Positions 39,352 to 47,974 are shown, counted from the stretch's first letter. The stretch: 64,000 nucleotides of DNA from Neisseria subflava (GCF_024205745.1 NZ_CP073117.1:1798001-1862000); one strand, 5' to 3'. Program-made: numbers and translations. The notes: generated by a model not told the origin, from the sequence alone.

Positions 39352-41055
39352 TCAGACGGCCTCAAACACGATCCGTCCTGATGCACACGGATACTCTCCG
39401 TTGTTGATTTTAAAGCTCAGTTTGTTTTTACTTTCATCAAATTTCAGCTCTACCGACACTTCATCGTGAGGACGGATAAACTGCTGATATTTTAGATTTT
39501 CGATGCGGATGACGCGCTGTTTACTCCATGGCTTGGGCGCGATCAGGTTGCGCACCCATTGTAGCTCGACCACGCCGGGAACCAGCGGGAAGGTGGCAAA
39601 ATGGCCGCCGAAATAAACCAAATCCAAAGGCACGCGCCCGATAAAAATTTCGGTATTGGTTTCATCGTCAGATGAAGTTTTCGACCAAACGGGCGAAGTT
39701 TGGGCAACGGTAAAGGCCGTCTGAAAATCCGCCGCGGCGATTTTGGCTTGGGCGTTGCGCGGCAGGCCATCGGTAAAACGCCAGTAGCGCGGCAAGGCGA
39801 TGGTGTCCTGCGTGGCGGCCAGATGGCGTTTGAGCGTATCGGCAACCGCAGCACGGCCTTTCTCACGCAAGGCGGCGATACCGTCCGCGTTCAATGCCGC
39901 CCATATGGCGATGCGTTGATGTTGCGGATGGCGGCCGCAGTGGGCGTCGGCAATCCAAGGGTGTTGTAAAAGTTCGTGTTCGATTTGGGTCAGCGACACG
40001 CGTTTGTCCTCAAATTTAATAATGCGGTCTTGGCGACCGAGTAACAGAAAACCGTCATCTTGCGGCTCGATCAAATCGGCTGTTTGACGGCGCTCGGGCG
40101 ACCAAGGCGAAGAAGCCCACAGTGCGCCTTCTTCGTTTTGTCCGATTTCCACGCCTTCGAACGGCTGCCATTCTTGGCGTTCGCAACGTGAGGCAATCAC
40201 GCCGGTTTCGGTACTGCCATAGACTTCAAACGGGCGGACGGCAGCCTGTTGCAGCAAATCCGCCGTGGCTGCGGGCAATGCACCACCGGCCGAGACAATG
40301 CCTGCAATTTTATGGCCGATACTTTGCCAGTTGCGGTTTTCACCTAAGCGGTTGAGTACGGCCGGACTGGCAATCCAAACCACTTTATCATGTGCGGCCG
40401 TGCTGGAAAGCAGGTTTTCCGGATAAACAGCCTGCTGTCGTTCCATAGTCCAACCCATTGTCAGCGCGAGTGCGAAGCGGAACGTGAAGCCGTAAAGGTG
40501 TTGCGGAATCACGCTGCCAATCACGGTTTCACCATGTTGTCCAAATGGTAGCGTATTTGCCAAAGTCAGGGTTTCTGCCTGCATTTGCGCGGCGGTTTTC
40601 ACAATAATCTGCGCTTCGCCACTGGAGCCTGATGTTTTTAACCATGCTTCGGCATGATCGGGAATCAGATGGTTTTCAGGATAGGTGTGTAGCCCTTCCA
40701 AATCTGTTTTAGCTAATACATCAGGCAAGTGCCAGATGTTCAGGCCGTCTGAAGACAGCTTTTTATCTGTTGAATCCGTTAAAAATACTTCTGCCGTTTT
40801 GCCCCAATCCAAATTGTCTTGCGCCAAATTGGGCAACAATAAAACCTTTCCGCCAGAATGCCACACTGCCAACACGGAACAGGCAAACAGCGCGGCATCG
40901 TCAAACCACAACGCGGCAGTTTGCACGCCTGCCTGTTTCAGACGGCCTGACAGATGGAAAACCGCACGGTTGAAATCAGCACGCGTCCAATTCGGATGGG
41001 CGGCGATAATGTCGTGTTGGGGTAGGTCGGGGGATAGGATTCGGGTTAGGTACAT
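39352..41055 (-). CDS. AMP-ligase fused to a FabZ-like dehydratase domain
   Basis: 567 residues with two parts. Residues about 1-440 are an acyl/aryl-AMP ligase: AWLKTSGSSGEAQ (P-loop-like), VYGSTETGVIASR and LLGRQDRIIKFEDKRVS. Residues about 460-567 are a hotdog dehydratase domain with YFGGHFATFPLVPGVVELQW. In E. coli ape clusters these activities are ApeH and ApeI; here they are one protein. The ligase would activate the aromatic starter (4-hydroxybenzoate-like) onto an ACP. DUS copies occur within the gene. Confidence 0.87.
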   Translation of the reverse strand: MYLTRILSPDLPQHDIIAAHPNWTRADFNRAVFHLSGRLKQAGVQTAALWFDDAALFACSVLAVWHSGGKVLLLPNLAQDNLDWGKTAEVFLTDSTDKKLSSDGLNIWHLPDVLAKTDLEGLHTYPENHLIPDHAEAWLKTSGSSGEAQIIVKTAAQMQAETLTLANTLPFGQHGETVIGSVIPQHLYGFTFRFALALTMGWTMERQQAVYPENLLSSTAAHDKVVWIASPAVLNRLGENRNWQSIGHKIAGIVSAGGALPAATADLLQQAAVRPFEVYGSTETGVIASRCERQEWQPFEGVEIGQNEEGALWASSPWSPERRQTADLIEPQDDGFLLLGRQDRIIKFEDKRVSLTQIEHELLQHPWIADAHCGRHPQHQRIAIWAALNADGIAALREKGRAAVADTLKRHLAATQDTIALPRYWRFTDGLPRNAQAKIAAADFQTAFTVAQTSPVWSKTSSDDETNTEIFIGRVPLDLVYFGGHFATFPLVPGVVELQWVRNLIAPKPWSKQRVIRIENLKYQQFIRPHDEVSVELKFDESKNKLSFKINNGEYPCASGRIVFEAV

Positions 41056-41058
41056 AAG

Positions 41059-41481
41059 TTATTTTTGTCTTGTAAACATATGTTGGAAGTTTGAACTAAT
41101 ACTAATTCTGTATTCTCTATTTTCTCCTGCTTTTAGATTCACATCTTGCGTCAATTGAGTATTGGGACATAATCCCCCTCCAGTTGATGCACCAAGAAAA
41201 TATTCACCAGGCTCAAGCGCAATAGTTAAATATTGATTTTGTTGAATACTGAAAATTTTTTTATTATTTAGAGTAATATCGTATGAGCATGCTGCACCGG
41301 TAAAGCCGGCATCTCGAAGTATTGTGATATTTCCTTTTGATGGGTCATCATTCTGTTTAACTATATTTTTTTCATAAATTAGATGTTCAGGAACGATGCT
41401 TCCATTACTTACTGTAATTGGAGTTGTTGAGCAAGCCGTAATAATCAGTATTGATGTCGTAGATAATATAGTTTTCAGCAT
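41059..41481 (-). CDS. AT-rich putative lipoprotein inside the aryl-polyene operon
   Basis: 140 residues from ATG 41481, which has GGAGA at good spacing. Lipobox ITAC with C17 (MLKTILSTTSILIITACSTT). The mature part is beta-rich with YLTIALEPGEYFLGAS. Base composition is clearly more AT-rich than the genes on either side, and no DUS occurs in it. The function is not recognised. Its position, 3 bp before the AMP-ligase start, makes it co-transcribed, but it is not a standard member of such clusters as far as I know. Confidence 0.75.
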   Translation of the reverse strand: MLKTILSTTSILIITACSTTPITVSNGSIVPEHLIYEKNIVKQNDDPSKGNITILRDAGFTGAACSYDITLNNKKIFSIQQNQYLTIALEPGEYFLGASTGGGLCPNTQLTQDVNLKAGENREYRISISSNFQHMFTRQK

Positions 41482-41543
41482 TATGTTCTCCAATGTAGAA
41501 ATAAGGTTAAGTATATATTTTAGTTGATAATTTTAGAGATAGA

Positions 41544-42083
41544 TTAAACCTTCAAAACCAATTTCCGATAAATCCACTCTCCGGCAAATAAGATTCCCAT
41601 TAACACATACGACACGATGCCTGTATAAGCCGCCCACCAATCGTAATATTGCAAGCCTGCCAAAATGGCGGCGGTTGCGCCGTTGAAGATAAAGAACGCG
41701 CACCAGATTCGCGTAACGCGTCGAGTGTGGTGCACACCTTCGGGCGGCAGGTCAGGGTGTTGCAGTCGGGCGATGCGTTCGATGACGGTTTGTTTGGCAA
41801 ATAGGCTGCCACCGAAAACGGCAAGCATCAGCGCGTTGACGGCGACGGGATACCAATACATCGAGTCAGGCCGTCTGAAAACCAGTACCGCCGCAAAAAA
41901 AGCGGCAAGGATAATCGCCGTAATGCGTTGGGCTGCAGTTTGCGACATGGCGGCGCGTATCAGCCATAACACACACATGACCGCGGCAAGCCAGAAAAAT
42001 GCGCCGTTTTCCCTGCCGTAATACCATATGAGCGGATAGGCGAGGCTGGCAAGGGTCAGTAGGAGTTTTCCTAGTATTTTCAT
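41544..42083 (-). CDS. Integral membrane protein of the aryl-polyene cluster (COG4648-like)
   Basis: 179 residues with about five hydrophobic helices (LTLASLAYPLIWYYG, FFWLAAVMCVLWLI, ITAIILAAFFAAVLVF and a C-terminal pair). Proteins of this look accompany the ACPs and acyltransferase in aryl-polyene loci. Role unknown; membrane assembly or transport of the polyene lipid is a guess. A perfect 15-bp DUS hairpin separates it from the ACP gene upstream. Confidence 0.78.
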   Translation of the reverse strand: MKILGKLLLTLASLAYPLIWYYGRENGAFFWLAAVMCVLWLIRAAMSQTAAQRITAIILAAFFAAVLVFRRPDSMYWYPVAVNALMLAVFGGSLFAKQTVIERIARLQHPDLPPEGVHHTRRVTRIWCAFFIFNGATAAILAGLQYYDWWAAYTGIVSYVLMGILFAGEWIYRKLVLKV

Positions 42084-42095
42084 GGTCGCGATTGA

Positions 42096-42135
42096 TTTTC
42101 AGACGGCCTTGCCGATTGACAAGGCCGTCTGAAAA
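42096..42135. terminator. DUS hairpin inside the aryl-polyene operon
   Basis: Perfect 15-bp stem TTTTCAGACGGCCTT/AAGGCCGTCTGAAAA with a 10-nt loop, between the second ACP gene and the membrane protein gene; could reduce downstream expression. Confidence 0.75.
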
Positions 42136-42155
42136 TATGCTGATTCAAAGCGGAA

Positions 42156-42404
42156 TCAGGAATCTTGTTGTACTTTCAAAACCGCTTGAACCACGTCTTC
42201 TACGGTACGCACATTGCGGAAGTCTTCGGCTTGCAGTTTGCGGCCGGTTTCGCGTTTGATGTGGTCGATAAGGTCGATGGCGTCGATGCTGTCGATTTCC
42301 AAATCTTCGTAGAGGTTGGTTTCGGGTTTGATGCGTTCCGGTTCGATTTCAAACAGGTTAACCAGTGCATCGGTCAGCAGGGTGCGTACTTCTTGTTCGG
42401 TCAT
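42156..42404 (-). CDS. Acyl carrier protein 2 of the aryl-polyene cluster
   Basis: 82 residues, a complete ACP: EDLEIDSIDAIDLIDHIK with phosphopantetheine site S39. Acidic, four-helix composition. Carries the aromatic starter or growing polyene as a thioester. It lies 12 bp after the first ACP. Confidence 0.92.
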   Translation of the reverse strand: MTEQEVRTLLTDALVNLFEIEPERIKPETNLYEDLEIDSIDAIDLIDHIKRETGRKLQAEDFRNVRTVEDVVQAVLKVQQDS

Positions 42405-42416
42405 CTTCTTTCTCCC

Positions 42417-42677
42417 TTATGCTTGGCGGCTCTTGACGAACTCGGCCAGAGTTTTGACGTTGGCGAAGTTTTCGCGCAGGTTGTCGTTTTCACCATCGAG
42501 CTGGAAGCCGAAGGTTTTTTGTACGGCCAAACCAAGTTCCAATGCATCAACCGAATCCAGACCCAGGCCGTCGTCGCCGAAAAGCGGATCTTCGCTGCCG
42601 ATGTCGGCAACGGTAATGTCTTCCAGACCTAAGCTGTCGATGATTAATTGTTTGATTTGGTTTTCTAAATTGCTCAT
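42417..42677 (-). CDS. Acyl carrier protein 1 of the aryl-polyene cluster
   Basis: 86 residues from ATG 42677, with an AAGGAAAAC site; the start overlaps the acyltransferase stop by 4 bp (ATGA). The phosphopantetheine attachment is S42 in GLGLDSVDALELG. Paired distinct ACPs are a hallmark of these clusters (ApeE/ApeF). Confidence 0.92.
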   Translation of the reverse strand: MSNLENQIKQLIIDSLGLEDITVADIGSEDPLFGDDGLGLDSVDALELGLAVQKTFGFQLDGENDNLRENFANVKTLAEFVKSRQA

Positions 42678-43432
42678 GTGGTTTTCCTTGTAAAATAGTC
42701 TTGCAGGTATTCGTTTAAACGTCGTGCGGCGATGGGCAGGGGTTTTTCTGCCAGCCATTCTTCCGGCAGTATGTCATCGCCGACGGTAATTTCATAATGA
42801 ATTTTTTGTGGCGGGATTTTGTACCACGGTTGCCCCTTTTTAAAATTGGGCGGCGTCATCTTGATGCACACGGGTGTGATGACTGATGCACTGCGCAAAC
42901 CGAGCGATACGGCGCCGCGGTGCATTTTAACCTGTCCGTCCCAACCTGTGCGCGTGCCTTCGGGGAAAATCAGCATACTTTGCCCGCTTTTGAACACGGC
43001 GTCGATTTCTTCCAACATTTCCATGCTTTCGTCGTTGGGAATGTAGCCTGAAGCGATAATTTGGCTTTTCATGCTGGGGTTGTGCAACAGGTCTTTTTTG
43101 ACCAACACGTTCGGGTCGGGGAAGTGGCTGATCAGTAAAACAACATCCAAAAGCGAGGGATGGTTGGCAAGGATGAGCTGACCGGGTCTGCCGAGTTTTT
43201 CCAGGCCGTTGAAGCGGACGCTCAATACGCCTGACCATTGCAGGTAGCCGACAAAGAAACGCCAAACTTTGCCTATCATGCGTCTTGCTTCAAGTTGGCG
43301 CTTGATGTCGCCTTTGGTCGATTTGAGCGTATAGGGCAAAAGTGCGATTTTGAACAATACGCCTGCAACGCCGAAGAGGATGAAGCCGAAGAGTGTGGCA
43401 AAAAAGCGACGGAAATAGTCTAAAGTTTTCAT
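42674..43432 (-). CDS. PlsC-like 1-acylglycerol-phosphate acyltransferase
   Basis: 252 residues with the acyltransferase block NHPSLLD (H91, D96) and FPEGTRTG. N-terminal hydrophobic helix around 12-33. In this setting it probably attaches the polyene chain to a membrane lipid rather than making phosphatidic acid for bulk phospholipid; that is inference from context. Overlaps by 4 bp with the genes on both sides, so translation is coupled. Confidence 0.87.
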   Translation of the reverse strand: MKTLDYFRRFFATLFGFILFGVAGVLFKIALLPYTLKSTKGDIKRQLEARRMIGKVWRFFVGYLQWSGVLSVRFNGLEKLGRPGQLILANHPSLLDVVLLISHFPDPNVLVKKDLLHNPSMKSQIIASGYIPNDESMEMLEEIDAVFKSGQSMLIFPEGTRTGWDGQVKMHRGAVSLGLRSASVITPVCIKMTPPNFKKGQPWYKIPPQKIHYEITVGDDILPEEWLAEKPLPIAARRLNEYLQDYFTRKTT

Positions 43433-44190
43433 GCGTTTTTCTGCCAGTGCCAGTTTCTACCGGCATAATGTTGCGTATGTTGTCGGCCGTCTGAAAGCAG
43501 GAAGCGTACCCACTCCAAGCTGCTCCAATAGGGCTCGACTATTGTATCGTTAGGGTTTTCAGACGGCCTTGCGGATGTGGTTTCCAAGCTTAAGGTATAG
43601 TCTTTGCCCTTTGTAATCACCAGTGCCAATGCATAGGCAAACGGCGCACGTGTAGCTAGGACGGGATAGTCTTCGGACAAAGGATCATCGGCAACAATCA
43701 CTAAAACGGATGGCGCGCCGTCTTGTAAAAGCGCAAATGCCTCGGTCAGCGCGGTTTCAAAGGAATCGGCAGCAACGGCCAACGCGGTATGCTCACTCAT
43801 GTCTTTGCGCAACATCGACCATTGCCCAATCGTCGCGTTGTGAACGGACAGGCCGAATGAGGTCGGCGACACGGTATGCGTGTTCAAAAGCTCTTGCCAC
43901 AATTCAAAGCTGCGGTTGCTTTCGCCGTCGTGCGAAACGTACACCGGGACGCTTTCAGGATATTGGTCGGCCAGATTCCATGCGGCATCGCAAACCAAGC
44001 GTGCCGCTTTTCCCAGGCGGCGGCGTTGCATTGGCGGTAAAAAGGAGAGCGCGGGTTTGCACTCCGGCATTGAGGCGGTATCGAGTTTTCCCTGCGCCCA
44101 GTCCTGCCATTGCTCCGGCGTACTGATTTTGCTGGAGGAGGCCTGCCATGCGGCGATATTGAAGCTGAAACGGCAAACGTTTTGAGGCAT
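43429..44190 (-). CDS. Beta-ketoacyl synthase-like chain-length factor
   Basis: 253 residues from ATG 44190; an in-frame TTG at 44202 is unlikely. It matches the short N-terminal-ketosynthase-like proteins of aryl-polyene loci (ApeC-like). The segment GLSVHNATIGQWSM has no active-site Cys in its usual place, so it probably acts as a non-condensing partner of a true ketosynthase, as chain-length factors do. First gene of the leftward operon; 4-bp overlap with the acyltransferase gene. Confidence 0.85.
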   Translation of the reverse strand: MPQNVCRFSFNIAAWQASSSKISTPEQWQDWAQGKLDTASMPECKPALSFLPPMQRRRLGKAARLVCDAAWNLADQYPESVPVYVSHDGESNRSFELWQELLNTHTVSPTSFGLSVHNATIGQWSMLRKDMSEHTALAVAADSFETALTEAFALLQDGAPSVLVIVADDPLSEDYPVLATRAPFAYALALVITKGKDYTLSLETTSARPSENPNDTIVEPYWSSLEWVRFLLSDGRQHTQHYAGRNWHWQKNA

Positions 44191-44300
44191 GATGTCTTTC
44201 AATGTTTTACATTTTCATACATTGTAATGAAATGGGTTAGTAAAAGCTAGGCTCTGTTATAATGCATATTGTAACGTAATTTATTCCCGGATGACATTTT
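44191..44300. promoter_or_regulatory. Divergent promoter region of the aryl-polyene operons
   Basis: 110-bp AT-rich spacer that must start both operons. On the + strand an extended -10, TGTTATAAT, is at 44255-44263, about 38 bp before the dehydratase ATG. The minus-strand promoter is not clear (TACAAT is a candidate -10). No DUS is present. Confidence 0.6.
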
Positions 44301-44789
44301 ATGCCTTCAATACCGAGTGCCCCGATTTATGATGTGGCTCCACTGCTTCCGCACAGCGGACATATGGTGCTTATCGACTGTGTGAAAGAATTTGGCGATG
44401 ACTATACGGTTTGCCGTGCGCCGGTTGGTGATAAGCATATTTTGCTGCAGGACGGCGTGTTGCCGTCTATGGCTTATATGGAATTGATGGCACAGGGCAT
44501 AGGCGCTTTCGCAGGCATTGAGGCTTTAAAGGCCGGAGAGCCTGTCCGTTTGGGTTTTTTATTGGGAACGCGCAAGCTGGATTTGTTTGCCGATTCCGTG
44601 CCTGTCGGTACTGAGCTGGAGGTCAGGGCGCATGTGTCCATTCAGGATTTGGGCGGTATGGGCGTATTTGATTGCGAGTTGCGCTGGACGGATGCACCGG
44701 AAGATGTGAAGCATCTGTTGCCGCCGGACGGTTTGCTGGCAGAAGCTTCTTTAAATGTGTACAGTCCGAAAGACGGTCAAATCATTTAA
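44301..44789 (+). CDS. 3-hydroxyacyl-ACP dehydratase (hotdog), aryl-polyene type
   Basis: 162 residues of the hotdog fold, with LLPHSGHMVLIDCVKE in place of the FabA/FabZ N-terminal strand and the hotdog helix YMELMAQGIGAFAG. It resembles ApeP-type dehydratases that introduce the conjugated double bonds. First gene of the rightward operon, with a GGATGA ribosome site. Confidence 0.85.
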   Translation: MPSIPSAPIYDVAPLLPHSGHMVLIDCVKEFGDDYTVCRAPVGDKHILLQDGVLPSMAYMELMAQGIGAFAGIEALKAGEPVRLGFLLGTRKLDLFADSVPVGTELEVRAHVSIQDLGGMGVFDCELRWTDAPEDVKHLLPPDGLLAEASLNVYSPKDGQII

Positions 44790-44798
44790 ACCGTTTAC

Positions 44799-44833
44799 AA
44801 GGCCGTCTGAAAAGACAAAGATTCAGACGGCCT
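44799..44833 (+). terminator. DUS hairpin between dehydratase and ketoreductase genes
   Basis: Inverted DUS pair in the 65-bp gap inside the rightward operon; no T run follows, so at most an attenuator. Confidence 0.6.
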
Positions 44834-44854
44834 GTCGATATAGTGAGAAAACGT

Positions 44855-45583
44855 ATGAGTGAAACTATTTTAATTACAGGATCTAATCGCGGTATCGGCA
44901 AAGCCGTCGCGCTTGGTTTGGCGCAGGACGGCTTTGATATTGTCGTCCACTGCCGCAGCCGCCGTGATGAAGCGGAAGCTGTAGCGGAAGAAATCCGTGC
45001 GTTGGGTAGAAATGCGCGCGTGTTGCAGTTTGACGTATCCGACCGCGAAGCATGCCGTGAAATTTTGACTGCCGACATTGAGGCAAACGGCACATATTAC
45101 GGCGTAGTATTGAACGCCGGTCTGACGCGCGACAATGCCTTCCCCGCGTTTTCAGACGACGATTGGGATTTGGTGCTGCGTACCAATTTGGACGGTTTTT
45201 ATAATGTGTTGCACCCTTTGACCATGCCGATGATCCGTCGCCGCAAAGCAGGACGGATTGTGTGTATGGCGTCGGTGTCCGGTTTGACGGGCAACCGCGG
45301 TCAGGTCAATTACAGCGCGTCCAAAGCGGGCCTGATCGGCGCGGCAAAGGCCTTGGCGGTTGAGTTGGCAAAACGCAAAATTACCGTCAACTGCGTGGCG
45401 CCGGGCCTTATCGATACCGATATTATCGATGAGAACGTGCCTGTTGAAGAAATCTTAAAGGCCGTCCCTGCCGCGCGTATGGGATTGCCCGAGGAAGTAG
45501 CGCATGCGGTGCGCTTTTTGATGGATGAAAAAGCGGCGTACATTACGCGCCAAGTGATTGCTGTGAACGGAGGTTTGTGTTGA
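44855..45583 (+). CDS. 3-oxoacyl-ACP reductase (FabG-like), aryl-polyene type
   Basis: 242 residues from ATG 44855; the open frame further upstream reads through the DUS hairpin and is not coding. NADPH site TGSNRGIGKA (8-17), NAG at 87-89, catalytic S140, Y153, K157 (YSASK). Reduces the keto group in each elongation round. Overlaps the next gene by a few bases. Confidence 0.93.
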   Translation: MSETILITGSNRGIGKAVALGLAQDGFDIVVHCRSRRDEAEAVAEEIRALGRNARVLQFDVSDREACREILTADIEANGTYYGVVLNAGLTRDNAFPAFSDDDWDLVLRTNLDGFYNVLHPLTMPMIRRRKAGRIVCMASVSGLTGNRGQVNYSASKAGLIGAAKALAVELAKRKITVNCVAPGLIDTDIIDENVPVEEILKAVPAARMGLPEEVAHAVRFLMDEKAAYITRQVIAVNGGLC

Positions 45584-46812
45584 ATACCAGAAGAGTCGTT
45601 GTAACAGGTATCGGCGGTATTACCGCCTTCGGCCGTGATTGGCCAAGTATTCAGACGGCCTTTAAAGCTGAAAAAAATGCCGTCAAATACATGGATTGGC
45701 GCGGACGCTTTCCTGAATTGGAAGCGCAACTGGGTGCTCCGATTGAAGGCTATTCTCCTCCCGAACACTGGACGCGCAAGCAGCTTAGAAGCATGGGTCG
45801 CGTATCGCATTTGTGTGTCGATGCGGCGGAACAAGCCTTGACGGATGCGGGTTTGCTGGGTGATGAAAGCATTACAGACGGCCGTATGGGCGTGGCGTGC
45901 GGTTCGTCTGTCGGCAGTACCAAAGACATCGGCGATATGGGCGAACTTTTGCTTACCGGCACATCGCGTAATTTCAACGCCAATACTTATGTGCGTATGA
46001 TGCCGCATACGACTGCCGCCAATATCGGTATTTTCTTCGGCTTAAAAGGCCGCATTATCCCGACTTCGAGCGCGTGTTCTTCCGGCAGCCAAGGCATTGG
46101 TTATGCCTACGAAGCGATTAAATACGGCCTGATTGATATGATGCTGGCCGGCGGCGGCGAAGAGTTTTGTCCGTCCGAAGTGTATGTATTTGATTCGCTT
46201 TATGCCGCCAGTCGCCGCAACGGCGAACCTGAGTTGACCCCGCGCCCTTACGACAACGCTCGAGACGGCTTGGTCATCGGCGAAGGTGCAGGCATTTTTG
46301 TATTGGAAGAATTAGAACACGCCCGTGCGCGCGGTGCGAAAATCTATGCCGAGCTTGTCGGCTATGGTGCCAACAGCGACGGCAGCCACGTTACCCAACC
46401 GCAAAAAGAAACCATGCAAAAATGTATGGAGCTTGCGCTGAAAGACGCCGGTATTACGCCTGATAAAGTCGGCTATGTCAGCGGCCACGGTACAGCGACC
46501 GAAAAAGGCGATATTGCCGAAACATTGGCGACTGAGGCAGTGTTTGGTTTTGTGCCGATGAGTTCACAAAAAAGCTATCTCGGACATACACTCGGCGCGT
46601 GCGGCGCATTGGAAGCCTGGTTTACCATCGAAATGATGAACAATGGTTGGTTTGCGCCAACTGTCAATTTGGAAAACATCGATCCGCGTTGCGGCAAGGT
46701 GGATTATATTCAAACAGGCGGACGTGAGATTCAAACCGATTATGTGGTCAGCAATAACTTTGCTTTTGGCGGCGTCAATACTTCGCTGGTGTTCAAACGT
46801 TGGCAAGAATAA
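45580..46812 (+). CDS. Beta-ketoacyl-ACP synthase (FabF-like), aryl-polyene type
   Basis: About 410 residues. No ATG is available: TTG 45580 has GGAGG six bases before it and overlaps the previous stop as TTGA; GTG 45577 is the alternative. Active-site triad visible, counting from GTG: C167 (SSACSSGSQG), H304 (GHGTATEKGD), H337 (YLGHTLGACG). This is the condensing enzyme of polyene elongation, probably partnered with the chain-length factor of the other operon. Last gene of the unit. Confidence 0.92.
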   Translation: MNTRRVVVTGIGGITAFGRDWPSIQTAFKAEKNAVKYMDWRGRFPELEAQLGAPIEGYSPPEHWTRKQLRSMGRVSHLCVDAAEQALTDAGLLGDESITDGRMGVACGSSVGSTKDIGDMGELLLTGTSRNFNANTYVRMMPHTTAANIGIFFGLKGRIIPTSSACSSGSQGIGYAYEAIKYGLIDMMLAGGGEEFCPSEVYVFDSLYAASRRNGEPELTPRPYDNARDGLVIGEGAGIFVLEELEHARARGAKIYAELVGYGANSDGSHVTQPQKETMQKCMELALKDAGITPDKVGYVSGHGTATEKGDIAETLATEAVFGFVPMSSQKSYLGHTLGACGALEAWFTIEMMNNGWFAPTVNLENIDPRCGKVDYIQTGGREIQTDYVVSNNFAFGGVNTSLVFKRWQE

Positions 46813-46833
46813 TCATCGCTTGATTTCATGATT

Positions 46834-46874
46834 AAAGGCCGTCTGAAACTTATCTTGAGTTTCAGACGGCCTTT
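46834..46874. terminator. DUS inverted-pair terminator (bidirectional)
   Basis: AAAGGCCGTCTGAAAC ... GTTTCAGACGGCCTTT between the converging ketosynthase and RDD genes. Confidence 0.85.
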
Positions 46875-46906
46875 ATTTCATTTAGGGCTTGAGATGCTTG
46901 CGAATT

Positions 46907-47431
46907 TTATTCGTTTGTTTTCTTCTGATTTAAATCCACCAGCCTTGTTCCAGCCAAGAAGTCGTAGAGGAACTGGCGGTCAGGATGGAACAGGGCGAAG
47001 CCCCATGGCAGGATGAGCCAAATAAGCGCGGCGCCGAATGCGCCTTTGGGTGGGATATTGAGCAGATGACGCAATCCAGCGTAGGCAAATAGGGGAATGA
47101 AGACAATAAAAATGCTAGCCCAAATAAAGCGCAGGCGCAGTTGTGGTAGGGGCGGCTGGGTATCGTTTTTATCGGCTAAACCGATCTTCCATGTCTGCAT
47201 GGCGAGGGTTTGGCCTTTTTTGTGCCAGTTGGCGCGAAAGTAGAGCCACCATGCGTAGAACAAAATCAGACAGGTTGTCAGCATGGACAGGCGCGTAGAA
47301 ATGGGATTGAGAAAGATGGCGACAATGCCGGCTGCAAGGGCGGCAATGCTGGTAACGGCGCCGGTCAGCAGAAGTTCGTAAACCAATGCGGCGAGGCGGC
47401 GTTTGAGTGGGGCGGTAGGAAGACGGGTCAT
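46907..47431 (-). CDS. RDD-family membrane protein
   Basis: 174 residues with four hydrophobic segments. The RDD signature region starts LKRRLAALVYELLL and the conserved KKGQTLAMQTWKIGL is present. Family members may act in ion or osmolyte handling; no defined role here. Closed by two DUS hairpins on either side. Confidence 0.87.
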   Translation of the reverse strand: MTRLPTAPLKRRLAALVYELLLTGAVTSIAALAAGIVAIFLNPISTRLSMLTTCLILFYAWWLYFRANWHKKGQTLAMQTWKIGLADKNDTQPPLPQLRLRFIWASIFIVFIPLFAYAGLRHLLNIPPKGAFGAALIWLILPWGFALFHPDRQFLYDFLAGTRLVDLNQKKTNE

Positions 47432-47470
47432 AATGCGATGGAAACGGAAATGGGTTTGATGGAAATAAAA

Positions 47471-47511
47471 ACAGGCCGTCTGAAACGGGATAGGATGTTC
47501 AGACGGCCTGT
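47471..47511. terminator. DUS inverted-pair terminator
   Basis: ACAGGCCGTCTGAA ... TTCAGACGGCCTGT just past the 139-residue gene. Confidence 0.75.
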
Positions 47512-47522
47512 TACTGTCGGGA

Positions 47523-47942
47523 TTAGCGATGTGGACGTTTTTGACCGCGTGCCTGTTGGGCAGCCATTTGGTTCATTTCCTGACGGGTTGGACGTTTTTT
47601 GAAGATGGCGTGCGCTTCGTCAACGGAACATTTTTGTGACAGGCAAACCAAGGTAATCGCGTCTTTTTGATGTTGGCCGCCGCTGTGGTACATGCGGCGC
47701 AGGTTGGCTTCATTGATACGGCCTTTTTCCGGATCGATGTCGAATTTTTTCAGGCGCTCGAGGAATTGGCGTTGCTGACGGCGTGAAGTCCAAACGAAAC
47801 CGCCTGCGGCAGCGGCCACGATGATGACGGCCAACAGGATGGCCAGCGGCCATGAATCGACGATCAGAACGATGATGAGGCTTAATACGGCAGTGGTCAG
47901 CAGGGCCAGACCGCCGATGCGAAGTTTGGTTTTATTATCCAT
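47523..47942 (-). CDS. Conserved hypothetical membrane protein
   Basis: 139 residues with two N-terminal transmembrane helices (about 8-27 and 31-51) and a basic cytoplasmic tail (RRQQRQFLERLKKF, ending QARGQKRPHR). Two cysteines at LVCLSQKC. Not assigned to a named family. It sits alone between DUS hairpins. Confidence 0.75.
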   Translation of the reverse strand: MDNKTKLRIGGLALLTTAVLSLIIVLIVDSWPLAILLAVIIVAAAAGGFVWTSRRQQRQFLERLKKFDIDPEKGRINEANLRRMYHSGGQHQKDAITLVCLSQKCSVDEAHAIFKKRPTRQEMNQMAAQQARGQKRPHR

Positions 47943-47974
47943 ATGGTTGGTGTTTCCTTGTTTTTTGCTGGAAG

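Noticed and set aside
44672-44854. Extended N-terminus for the ketoreductase
   Set aside because: The extension overlaps the dehydratase gene and reads through a DUS hairpin; inner ATG 44855 begins the Rossmann fold at the right distance.
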